From: Rhizobium sp. ICMP 5592
GTDB lineage: Bacteria > Pseudomonadota > Alphaproteobacteria > Rhizobiales > Rhizobiaceae
Assembly (NCBI RefSeq): GCF_009498525.1
Contig: NZ_QSNT01000003.1
Location: 637,977 to 701,976, forward strand
DNA length: 64,000 nt
Direction of reading: 5' to 3'
The notes beneath the pieces were generated by a model. The model saw nothing but the letters and a program-made list of their open reading frames with translations. It was not told the origin of the DNA and did not search any database. Shown here one piece after another: positions 43,318 through 51,540 of the stretch; the first letter of the stretch is position 1; each line of letters starts with the position of its first letter. A program made the translations under genes and the position numbers.

Positions 43318-45135
43318 ATGACCATCAAGCAACTCTCGGAAACCCTGATCAACCAGATCGCCGCCGGCGAAGTCATCGAGCGGCCGGCCAGCGCTGCCAA
43401 GGAACTGATCGAAAACGCGCTCGACGCCGGCGCGACACGCATCGAGATCGCGACGGCCGGGGGGGGCAAGGCGCTGCTGAGGGTCAGCGACAATGGCTCC
43501 GGCATGGAGCAGGCGGATCTCGAGCTTGCCATCAAGCGGCATTGCACCTCGAAGATTTCCGACACGCTGGACGATATCCGCACGCTCGGTTTCCGTGGCG
43601 AGGCCCTGCCCTCCATCGGCTCGGTGGCGCGGCTGTCGATCGCCAGCCGCAGGGTCGGCAGCGCCGGCGGCGCCGAGATCGCGGTGGCCGGCGGCAAAGT
43701 GCTGCATCTGCGCCCGGCGGCGGCCAATCCGGGCACGATCGTCGAGGTACGCGACCTGTTCTTCGCAACCCCGGCGCGGCTGAAATTCCTGAAGACCGAG
43801 AAGGCCGAGGCGGCGGCGATCACCGAAGTCGTCAAGCGCATGGCAATCGCCTTTCCGCAGGTGCGCTTCGTGCTCTCCGGCAGCGACCGCTCGACGCTGG
43901 AATTTCCGGCGACCGGCGACGACCGTCTCGCCCGCATGGCGCAGGTGCTTGGCAAGGACTTCAAGGACAATGCCATAGAGCTCGACGCCGAACGTGAGGA
44001 TGTGCGCCTCACCGGCTTTGCCGGCGTTCCGACCTTCAATCGCGGCAACTCCGCGCATCAATATGCCTTCGTCAACGGCCGGCCGGTGCAGGACAAGCTG
44101 ATCCTGTCGGCGATCCGTGGTGCCTATGCCGAAACCATTCCGTCCGGGCGCTATCCCATCGCCGTCCTATCCATCACGCTCGACCCGGCCCTTCTCGACG
44201 TCAACGTGCATCCGGCGAAGTCCGATGTCCGCTTCCGCGATCCTGGCCTGGTACGCGGCCTGATCGTCGGCGCCATCCGCGAGGCTTTGGCTCGCGAGGG
44301 TGACCGCGCCGCCACGACCGGCGCCGATGGCATGCTGCGCGCCTTCACCTCCGGTTTCCAGCCGGGATGGCGACCCTCCGCCCCGAGCGCACCCTGGACG
44401 CCTGAGGCCTCGCCATCGCGGCCCTATCAGCCCGCAGCCAATGGATATGGCTTCAGGGAGCGGCCGCAAGCCGCCTTTGACGGCCTGACCATGCCGACCG
44501 CCCGGGCCGAGAGCGCGCCGTCCGTCGAGCCGACGCAATCTGAGGAACCGGCCCGCTTTCCCCTGGGTGCTGCCCGCGCGCAACTGCATGAGAACTATAT
44601 CGTCGCGCAGACCGATGATGGCCTCGTCATCGTCGACCAGCACGCGGCGCATGAGCGGCTGGTGTTCGAGGAGATGCGCAAGGCGCTGCATTCCAAGCGC
44701 CTGTCTTCGCAGGTCCTGCTGATCCCCGAGATCGTCGACTTGCCGGAAGAGGATTGCGACCGGCTGATGGTGTTTGCCGATGAGCTTGGCGAGCTCGGCC
44801 TTGCCGTCGAGCGCTTCGGCCCCGGCGCGATTGCCGTGCGTGAAACGCCGGCCATGCTTGGCGAAGTGGATGCGCAAGGGCTGATCCGGCAGTTGGCCGA
44901 CGAGATCGCCGAGTGGGACACGGCCTCCGGCCTTGCCGCCAAGCTCGAATATGTCGCCGCCACCATGGCCTGCCACGGCTCGGTGCGCTCCGGCCGGCGG
45001 CTGAGGCCGGAGGAAATGAACGCGCTCTTGCGCCAAATGGAGGCAACGCCGGGCTCGGGCCAGTGCAATCACGGCCGACCCACCTATATAGAGCTGAAGC
45101 TCTCCGACATCGAACGGCTGTTCGGACGGAGCTGA
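43318..45135 (+). CDS. mutL: DNA mismatch repair protein MutL
   Basis: A 605-residue MutL from ATG 43318 (MTIKQLSETLINQIAAGEVI). The GHKL ATPase motifs are ELIENALDAGATRIEI, VSDNGSGM and TSKISDTLDDIRTLGFRGEA. A Pro-rich linker (about 340-430) joins a C-terminal domain with DQHAAHERLVFE, which fits the endonuclease pattern DQHA..E....E, as expected where no MutH exists. The late motif reads CNHGRP rather than the common CPHGRP. Nicks the new strand after MutS recognition. Confidence 0.97.
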   Translation: MTIKQLSETLINQIAAGEVIERPASAAKELIENALDAGATRIEIATAGGGKALLRVSDNGSGMEQADLELAIKRHCTSKISDTLDDIRTLGFRGEALPSIGSVARLSIASRRVGSAGGAEIAVAGGKVLHLRPAAANPGTIVEVRDLFFATPARLKFLKTEKAEAAAITEVVKRMAIAFPQVRFVLSGSDRSTLEFPATGDDRLARMAQVLGKDFKDNAIELDAEREDVRLTGFAGVPTFNRGNSAHQYAFVNGRPVQDKLILSAIRGAYAETIPSGRYPIAVLSITLDPALLDVNVHPAKSDVRFRDPGLVRGLIVGAIREALAREGDRAATTGADGMLRAFTSGFQPGWRPSAPSAPWTPEASPSRPYQPAANGYGFRERPQAAFDGLTMPTARAESAPSVEPTQSEEPARFPLGAARAQLHENYIVAQTDDGLVIVDQHAAHERLVFEEMRKALHSKRLSSQVLLIPEIVDLPEEDCDRLMVFADELGELGLAVERFGPGAIAVRETPAMLGEVDAQGLIRQLADEIAEWDTASGLAAKLEYVAATMACHGSVRSGRRLRPEEMNALLRQMEATPGSGQCNHGRPTYIELKLSDIERLFGRS

Positions 45136-45209
45136 GCGTCGAAAGAACTGGAAAAGTCCGGCCCGGCGCGTTATGGCAAACAAGAGTTAAAGATCGAGGA
45201 CGGCAGCAG

Positions 45210-45440
45210 ATGAATCTTTTTGAGGGACATGGAAACCGCGAGGCGAAGGTTCGCTATCTCGATGGCGATTTCCAAATCCTCATGCCGGGCTCCTATGTCG
45301 TTTGCGCCATGACCGGCCGGCATATCGCGCTCGATGAGCTACGCTATTGGAGCGTCGCCCGGCAGGAACCCTATGCCGACGTGATGTCGTCGCTGGAAGC
45401 CGATAAACGCGCCGGCGTGCTTCCGAACCAGAAGCGGTAA
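45210..45440 (+). CDS. DUF2093 domain protein
   Basis: A 76-residue protein starting MNLFEGHGNREAKVRYLDGD with the DUF2093 core FQILMPGSYVVCAMTGRHIA and LDELRYWSVARQEPYA. GAGGA lies about nine bases upstream. It has no known function and is conserved in Rhizobiales near mutL and lpxK. It ends 3 bases before the stop of convergent lpxK. Confidence 0.88.
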   Translation: MNLFEGHGNREAKVRYLDGDFQILMPGSYVVCAMTGRHIALDELRYWSVARQEPYADVMSSLEADKRAGVLPNQKR

Positions 45441-45443
45441 TCT

Positions 45444-46511
45444 CTACTTCTCCCCACTGGGTAGAAGGGTTTTCCCGGTCCAACCCTCCCGCAAGCGACG
45501 TTCCCGTGCCGCTGCGATCGCCCGGTCGATGATCAGCTCCGGCGCGTGAGGGTCATCGAAGACCATCGCGATTTCGATGACGCGGCAGCGTGCCAAGAGT
45601 TCGTCGGCGCGGCCGTGATGGCCGATCAGGCGGACATAATCCTTGGAGGTGGTGACGATCTCCAGATCATCCCGGGCTGCGATGTCGAGAATATCGGCGA
45701 TCTCATCCTCTTCCAGATGTTCGTGATCGCCGAAAGTGCGGCGCACCGCGATGCTGGCGCCCAGCGACTCGACCGTACGGAAGAATTTGGTGGGGTCGGC
45801 GATGCCGGCGAAGGCAAGCACCTTGCGCCCGCGCAGATCCTCCTGCCCCAGCACCTTGATCGAAGCCGAAAAGAATGGCTTCCCGGCTCTTGCCGCCAGC
45901 CGCACGATCCGGTCGGCGGCGTTGCCGTCACCGACTTTTAGCAGCCCCGAGGTATAGCCCAGCTGCGTCCGCAGCGGCGCGCGCACCGGACCGCCGGGAA
46001 CGAGATGCCCGTTGCCGATGCCGCGCGTGGCGTCGATGACGACCAAGGCATAGTCGATCGCGAGCTGCGCGCTCTGGAAGCCATCATCCATGATGATGAG
46101 ATCGGCGCCTTCGCGCACCAGGCGCTCCGCGCCATCGGCACGGCGGCGCGCGATCACCGTCAGTGCCTCGCGGGCAAGCAGCAGCGGTTCGTCGCCGACG
46201 GCGGTCGCGTGGTGATCATGGGGATCGACTACGGTCGTCACATCGAGCGAGCCGCCATAGCCACGGCTGAGGAAGCCGGGCTTCAGCCCCTTGGCCTTGG
46301 CAGCGCGAGCAAGCGCCAGCGCCGTCGGCGTCTTGCCGGCGCCTCCGACTGTGAAATTGCCGACGCAGATAACCGGCACCGGAACGGAGGCGCGGCGGCC
46401 ATGTACCATGCGATGGCCGGCCACGCGGCCGTACAGGAAGGAAAAGGGCGAAAGCCCCCAGGCCCGCCAATCCGGCTTCCGCCACCAGAACGGCGGTGCT
46501 TCCGATACCAT
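45444..46511 (-). CDS. lpxK: Tetraacyldisaccharide 4'-kinase
   Basis: A 355-residue membrane-associated kinase that adds the 4'-phosphate to the lipid A precursor. The Walker A is VGNFTVGGAGKTPTALALAR, preceded by PVPVICVGN; DDGFQSAQLAIDYALVVIDA and FAGIADPTKFFRTVESLGA are family hallmarks. End gene of the minus-strand lipid A block, downstream of waaA and a HAD phosphatase gene. Length is normal. Confidence 0.95.
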   Translation of the reverse strand: MVSEAPPFWWRKPDWRAWGLSPFSFLYGRVAGHRMVHGRRASVPVPVICVGNFTVGGAGKTPTALALARAAKAKGLKPGFLSRGYGGSLDVTTVVDPHDHHATAVGDEPLLLAREALTVIARRRADGAERLVREGADLIIMDDGFQSAQLAIDYALVVIDATRGIGNGHLVPGGPVRAPLRTQLGYTSGLLKVGDGNAADRIVRLAARAGKPFFSASIKVLGQEDLRGRKVLAFAGIADPTKFFRTVESLGASIAVRRTFGDHEHLEEDEIADILDIAARDDLEIVTTSKDYVRLIGHHGRADELLARCRVIEIAMVFDDPHAPELIIDRAIAAARERRLREGWTGKTLLPSGEK

Positions 46512-46606
46512 GCTCTAATCCCGTCTCGCGTAGGCTGTTGTGCCATACGATCTCAGCAAGGCGGCAAGAAAGGGCAGATCAGATGAAAAAGCAAGCCTCG
46601 CCGGCA

Positions 46607-47335
46607 TCACGCCGGCTGAGCGGCCGGCAACAGGCTTTCCAGCTCGGTGATGTCGTTCAGGCAATAATCGGAGGCCGCAGCCAGCGATTCGCGTGAGCCG
46701 GTGCCCGTCAGCACGCCGACCTTCAAGCCCACCCCGGCACTCTGCCCCATGTGCAGATCATGATTATTGTCGCCGACGACGGCGATCTGCCCGGGGGCAA
46801 GGCCGGTCGCCTTCGCAAAGCCGAGCACCATGCCTGGCTCCGGCTTGGTGCCGAAACCGCTGTCGTAGCCGGCGATGTAATCGACATAATCCAGGAAGCC
46901 GAAGCGGCGTGCCGTCTGGCGGATCGAGCGCTCGTTGTCGCTGGAGGCGACGCCGAGCTTATAGCCCCGCTCGTGCAGGCGGCGGAAGAACGCCGCGAGA
47001 TCGGTGACCGGTGAGGAGAAATCGGCGGCATGGGAAAACAGCGCATCGAGCTTTTCCGTCAGCTCCGCCACATTCACTTTGGAGCCGGCGGCAACGAGGC
47101 CCTCGGAAATTTGGCGGGTATTGCCGGCGGCGAGCAGGCTGTCCGGCACGATATGGCCGGTGACCGGATCCATGCCGCAGGCCGAAAGCAGATGATCGGC
47201 GAGTGCGGCATCACCTTCAGCGGCAATGCTGGCAAGCTCGCGATTGACTGGCAACCAGCTCGCGTCATAATCGAGCAGCGTGCCGTCCTTGTCGAACAGA
47301 ATGCCCGCGATCGCCTCCAGCTTCACCGCTCCCAT
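46607..47335 (-). CDS. HAD-superfamily phosphatase
   Basis: A 242-residue HAD hydrolase of the phosphoglycolate phosphatase type. Motif I is ILFDKDGTLLDYDASW (nucleophile Asp), motif II VASSDNERS, and motif III/IV GYDSGFGTKPEPGMVLGFAK and VVGDNNHDLHMGQSAGV. The substrate is not evident; enzymes of this type remove phosphate from small sugar or glycolate esters. It lies 14 bases after waaA and before lpxK on the same strand, so it is likely cotranscribed with lipid A genes. AGGGGAGC precedes the ATG. Confidence 0.9.
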   Translation of the reverse strand: MGAVKLEAIAGILFDKDGTLLDYDASWLPVNRELASIAAEGDAALADHLLSACGMDPVTGHIVPDSLLAAGNTRQISEGLVAAGSKVNVAELTEKLDALFSHAADFSSPVTDLAAFFRRLHERGYKLGVASSDNERSIRQTARRFGFLDYVDYIAGYDSGFGTKPEPGMVLGFAKATGLAPGQIAVVGDNNHDLHMGQSAGVGLKVGVLTGTGSRESLAAASDYCLNDITELESLLPAAQPA

Positions 47336-47349
47336 GGAATGCTCCCCTC

Positions 47350-48669
47350 TTATCCCTGCGCCATTGTCTTCGGCATCAGCCGCGCCTTCACGGTCAGCGG
47401 ATTGATGTAAGGCTCCAGCCCCTTGATGGTCGCGGCCAGCGCTCCGCGCATCTCATGTACCGCGATGAAGCCGGCATCGATCATGCCGCGCCGCGCCGCG
47501 TCGTTGGTCAAAAGATAATGGACGCCTCGCGCCAGCATCTCGGTATCGCGCACCATGCGGGCGCTGCCGCGCCGGGCGAGCAATTGATAGGCATCGCGGA
47601 AATTCTGGACATGACCGCCGGTCAGGATGGCGCAGCCGAGCATGGCCGGCTCCAGCGGGTTCTGCCCGCCTTCGTTCAGCAGCGACTTGCCCATGAAGGC
47701 AACGTCGGTCATGCGCAGATAGAGGCCCATCTCGCCGATCGTGTCGCCAAGGAAAATATCGACATCTGGCGAGAGCACATCGTTGCGGGTGCGGCGGGCA
47801 ACCTTCAGCCCCTGTTCGACGAGCATCGCCTCGATCGCGTCGCAACGCTCGGGATGGCGCGGCACGATGATGGTGAGCTGCCCATCATGCTCCGTCAGCG
47901 TCTTGTGGACGACGGCCGCGGCATGCTCCTCGCCCTCGAAGGTGGAGACGGCAGCCCAGGTCTTGCGGTTGCCGATCTGCTTCATGTAGCGGGCGAGCGT
48001 CGGCGCGTCATAGGGCGGGGCGTCGGTGTCCACCTTGAGATTACCGGACTTGATGACCTGCAGCGCACCAAGATCGCGGAAGCGTTCGGCATCGAGATCG
48101 GATTGGGCCACGACCAGCGCCAACTTTTCGAACAGCGCCTCGGAGAGCGACGGATGGCCGCTCCAGCGGGCAAAGGAGCGATCCGACATGCGGGCATTGA
48201 CGAGGATTTGCGGAATGCGTCGGCGCTCGAGCTCAAGCACGGTGGCCGGCCAGATTTCGGATTCGGCGAAGATGGCGCAATCGGGCTGCCAATATTCGAG
48301 GAAGCGGCTGACGGCCGGCTTCAGGTCCAGCGGCACATATTGGTGGATGACCTCGTCGCCCAGACGTTCCCGCGTCACCTTGGCCGACGTCATCGTTCCC
48401 GTGGTCAAAATGACGTGAATATCGCGGCGGCGGATTTCGCGGATCAAGGGAACGACCGCCGAAGTCTCGCCGACGCTTGCGGCATGGAACCAGACCAGCG
48501 GCCCCTGCGGGCGGTTGGCACTGGCATAGCCGGACCGCTCCAGCCGCCGGGAACTGTCTTCCTTGCCCTTGGCGGCGCGGAACGCGAGATAAGGTCCGAT
48601 CAGAGGATAGATCGCAATGCCGCCAAAGCGGTAGGCACCCAAAGCGAGGCGCGCCCTGAGGCTGCTCAT
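47350..48669 (-). CDS. waaA: 3-deoxy-D-manno-octulosonic acid (Kdo) transferase
   Basis: A 439-residue GT30 enzyme adding Kdo to lipid A. Start MSSLRARLALGAYRFGGIAI follows GGAGG. Signatures: VWFHAASVGETSAVVPLIRE, PRHPERCDAIEAM, DTIGEMGLYLRMTDVAFMGK (nucleotide-sugar binding) and GGQNPLEPAMLGCAIL. The protein has one N-terminal membrane anchor. Upstream neighbour is a DUF4170 gene, an arrangement typical of rhizobia. Confidence 0.96.
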   Translation of the reverse strand: MSSLRARLALGAYRFGGIAIYPLIGPYLAFRAAKGKEDSSRRLERSGYASANRPQGPLVWFHAASVGETSAVVPLIREIRRRDIHVILTTGTMTSAKVTRERLGDEVIHQYVPLDLKPAVSRFLEYWQPDCAIFAESEIWPATVLELERRRIPQILVNARMSDRSFARWSGHPSLSEALFEKLALVVAQSDLDAERFRDLGALQVIKSGNLKVDTDAPPYDAPTLARYMKQIGNRKTWAAVSTFEGEEHAAAVVHKTLTEHDGQLTIIVPRHPERCDAIEAMLVEQGLKVARRTRNDVLSPDVDIFLGDTIGEMGLYLRMTDVAFMGKSLLNEGGQNPLEPAMLGCAILTGGHVQNFRDAYQLLARRGSARMVRDTEMLARGVHYLLTNDAARRGMIDAGFIAVHEMRGALAATIKGLEPYINPLTVKARLMPKTMAQG

Positions 48670-48849
48670 CTCGACTGCCTCCGATCCAAGCTGATCGTCA
48701 TCGATGCCAAATCCCAATTGTTCAACGGCCGAAAGATCGGCCGATTCTTGGTTTCGATTGCGTCAAAAATACCGCGTGATAACCGGATTGAAAGCGACAA
48801 CGCCCCTCCGGACGGCAATATCAAATATAAAATGGAGCGAAACGCGGCT

Positions 48850-49089
48850 TCAGGATGCCTTGTCCGGATCAAGCAAGCGATGCAGATGGACGATGAAATA
48901 ACGCATATGAGCGTTGTCGACCGTCTGCTGCGCCTTCGACTTCCAGGCCGTCAGCGCGGTCGCATAGTCGGGATACATGCCGACAATGTCGAGCTCGTTC
49001 AGATTGCGAAACTGTACTTCTTCGAGATTCTCCAATTCCCCGCCGAATACGAGGTGCAGGAGCTGTTTTTTGCCACTGGAGTTCGTCAT
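48850..49089 (-). CDS. DUF4170 domain protein
   Basis: A 79-residue protein MTNSSGKKQLLHLVFGGELE with ...YPDYATALTAWKSKAQQTVD and MRYFIVHLHRLLDP, the DUF4170 pattern. Its homologues lie beside waaA in alphaproteobacteria and are presumed accessories to lipopolysaccharide assembly; the role is not known. The start follows AAAGAG. The frame continues upstream to 49410 only as a shadow of the CysQ-like gene. Confidence 0.88.
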   Translation of the reverse strand: MTNSSGKKQLLHLVFGGELENLEEVQFRNLNELDIVGMYPDYATALTAWKSKAQQTVDNAHMRYFIVHLHRLLDPDKAS

Positions 49090-49150
49090 TTTCGTCTCTT
49101 TCTGCTGTCGTCCCCCTCCGCACTTCCTCTGCGGGATTTTGACCCAAACG

Positions 49151-49960
49151 TCAACCGTCTCGTCTGTGGGCAAGCTGGCGCAAGAGCTCCGGCAAGTGGA
49201 CAGCCGGTGCGCCGCAGAGTTCGCCATGGGTGACATCGGCGCGGTTGTAATTGAGCGATTTTCCGGAGAGGTCGACCAGCGCGCCGCCCGCCCGTTCCAG
49301 GATGAGATCGGCGGCGGCCAGATCCCAATCGTGGGAGTTGCGCTTGACGATCGTCCCCTCAAGCCGGCCGTCGGCAACCATGGCAAGGCGATAGGCGAGC
49401 GAAGGCACATGCTTCACCCGCTCGATCGTCTTACGGAAGTCCGGGCTTAGCCCGTGAAGCGCGTCCTCGGCGGTGGCGAGCCTATGGATATCCTGTCCCA
49501 TCCTGTCGGAAACGGCGATAGGCTCGCCGTTCTTCAGCGCCGGGCCGTCCGTGCTTGCGACGAACAATTCGTTGAGTGCCGGCGCGTAGAGCACGCCCGC
49601 TGTCGGACGCCCATTGGTGACGACGGCGACGCTGACGCACCACAGATCGAGCCCCGACAGGAAGCCGCGTGTGCCATCGATCGGATCGACGACAAAAACG
49701 GTCTCGTGCGACAGCCGCTCGGCATCGTCATCGGTCTCTTCCGAAAGCCAGCCGTAACCGGGTCGCGCCGGACGCAGGATGGAGGCAAGCGTCTCGTTGG
49801 CGGCGAAATCGGCGGCACTGACGGGCGAACGCCCCTCGTTCTTCCACCAGACCTCGGGTGATTGCCGAAAGAAGCCAAGGGCGACTTCGCCGGCCTGACG
49901 CGCCGCCTCGACGATCAGGTCCAGGTCATCAAATGCGTCGCCCAGTTGGCTATCGTTCAT
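49151..49960 (-). CDS. 3'(2'),5'-bisphosphate nucleotidase/inositol monophosphatase-family protein
   Basis: A 269-residue lithium-sensitive phosphatase of the CysQ/IMPase type. Metal-binding motifs are WLSEETDD, VVDPIDGTRGFLSGLDLWCV and HDWDLAAADLILERAGGALV. In the CysQ branch the substrate is 3'-phosphoadenosine-5'-phosphate; the near context (lipid A genes) does not discriminate. It follows pmbA with an 80-base gap and precedes DUF4170. Confidence 0.9.
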   Translation of the reverse strand: MNDSQLGDAFDDLDLIVEAARQAGEVALGFFRQSPEVWWKNEGRSPVSAADFAANETLASILRPARPGYGWLSEETDDDAERLSHETVFVVDPIDGTRGFLSGLDLWCVSVAVVTNGRPTAGVLYAPALNELFVASTDGPALKNGEPIAVSDRMGQDIHRLATAEDALHGLSPDFRKTIERVKHVPSLAYRLAMVADGRLEGTIVKRNSHDWDLAAADLILERAGGALVDLSGKSLNYNRADVTHGELCGAPAVHLPELLRQLAHRRDG

Positions 49961-50040
49961 TCACAACGTCCAATCTCTGGCTGGCTATGTGCTTGCTATG
50001 ATCTTGCCCGAAAACCGCTGCGCGGCTTTCGGGATCATGG

Positions 50041-51390
50041 TCAACGTCCTGCCAGTGTCATGCCCTCAATGGCGAGCGTCGGCGCGGCAACGCTGAAATC
50101 GCGGTCGATATCGTTGGCCTGCGTCACGCGCATGAACATGTCCTTGAGGTTGGAGGCGATCGTCACCTCCGAAACCGCGAAAGTCAATTCACCGTTCTCG
50201 ATCCAGAAGCCGGTGGCGCCTCGGCTGTACTCGCCGGTGAGCATGTTGACGCCCTGCCCGATCAGCTCGGTGACATAGAAACCGTTGCCGACATTGCGGA
50301 TCAGCTCTTCCGGCGAGATATCGCCGGGCTCCAGTGCCAGATTGGAGGAGGACGGAGACACCGACGTGCCGCCACGCGCGCCGCGGCCATTGGTCTTGAG
50401 ACCGCCGATCTCGCGCGCCGTCGAGGTGGACAGGAACCAGTGCTTGAGCACGCCGTCCTCGATCATCACCAGCCGCTTGCCGGTAACGCCTTCGCCATCG
50501 AAGGGACGCGAGGCGGAGCCACGCACGATCAGCGGATCGTCGGTGATCGACAGGCCGGCTTTCAGCACCTGTTGGCCCATCTTGTCGCGCAGGAAGCTGC
50601 TCTTGCGGGCAACGGACGCGCCGTTGATCGCGCCGGCGATATGGCCGACGAAGCCACGCGCCACGCGCGGGTCGAAAACGACGGTCACGTCCTTGCCGGT
50701 CGGGACCTGGCGCGGATTGACGCGCTTGACCACCCGCTCGCCGGCACGGCGGCCGATCTCCTCGGACGCATCCAGATCGGCGAAATAGAGGCGGCTGTCG
50801 AAATCATAGTCGCGCTCCATGCCAGTGCCTTCGCCGGCAATGACGCTGACGGAGCGGCTGAAGCGGGAGCCCATGTAGTGGCCGGCAAAGCCATGCGAGG
50901 TGGCAAGCACGATGCCGCCCATGCCGGCGGATGCGCCGGAGCCGGACGAGTTGCTGACGCCGGCAACGGCAAGCGCCGCCTCTTCCATCGCCAGCGCCGC
51001 GTCGCGCAACTCAGCCGACGAAACCTCTGTCGGATCGAAGAGATCGAGATCGGGATAGCTCTTGGCGAGATCGGCTTCATCGGCGAGGCAGGCGAAGGGA
51101 TCTTCCGGCGAGACCTTGGCCATGGTGACGGCGCGTTCGGCGAGTGCCTGAAGATCGAAGCCGGGATTGGCCGAAACGCTGGCGACGCGATTGCCGACGA
51201 AGACCCTGAGCGAGAAATCATCGCTTTCGGAGGATTCTGTGCCCTCGACCTTGCCGAGACGAACGCTGACGGATTGCGCACGCGAGCGCACGACGACGGC
51301 ATCGGCCGCATCCGCCCCGGCTTTCCGGGCGAGGTCGATCAACTGGCTGGCGCGGGAAAGCAGAGTGGCGGAATCGATTTCTGAAGACAT
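50041..51390 (-). CDS. pmbA: TldE/PmbA-family metallopeptidase subunit
   Basis: A 449-residue protein of the TldD/TldE family. Signatures include VFDPRVARGFVGHIAGAING, DDPLIVRGSASRPFDGEGVT, STSTAREIGGLKTNGRGARG and NLALEPGDISPEELI near the C-terminus. PmbA (TldE) pairs with TldD to degrade unfolded peptides and mature microcins or the CcdA antitoxin; TldD, which holds the metal motif, is not in the window. AAGGAAAGG precedes the ATG. First gene of the leftward block to lpxK. Confidence 0.95.
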   Translation of the reverse strand: MSSEIDSATLLSRASQLIDLARKAGADAADAVVVRSRAQSVSVRLGKVEGTESSESDDFSLRVFVGNRVASVSANPGFDLQALAERAVTMAKVSPEDPFACLADEADLAKSYPDLDLFDPTEVSSAELRDAALAMEEAALAVAGVSNSSGSGASAGMGGIVLATSHGFAGHYMGSRFSRSVSVIAGEGTGMERDYDFDSRLYFADLDASEEIGRRAGERVVKRVNPRQVPTGKDVTVVFDPRVARGFVGHIAGAINGASVARKSSFLRDKMGQQVLKAGLSITDDPLIVRGSASRPFDGEGVTGKRLVMIEDGVLKHWFLSTSTAREIGGLKTNGRGARGGTSVSPSSSNLALEPGDISPEELIRNVGNGFYVTELIGQGVNMLTGEYSRGATGFWIENGELTFAVSEVTIASNLKDMFMRVTQANDIDRDFSVAAPTLAIEGMTLAGR

Positions 51391-51540
51391 GATTTGGCCT
51401 TTCCTTCGCGTTCCATTTATTGTGCACTAGATAAAGCTACAAGGGCGGCCAAGCCGATTCTTGTCCGAATGTCGTCACGCATGGTTGTTTCTGATGATCA
51501 TGTGCTGCAACACCGCCTGCCCCACAGAAAGAAACAGACG

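Noticed and set aside
45440..45444. Possible terminator between DUF2093 and lpxK
   Set aside because: Convergent stops are only three bases apart; no hairpin with T-run lies there.
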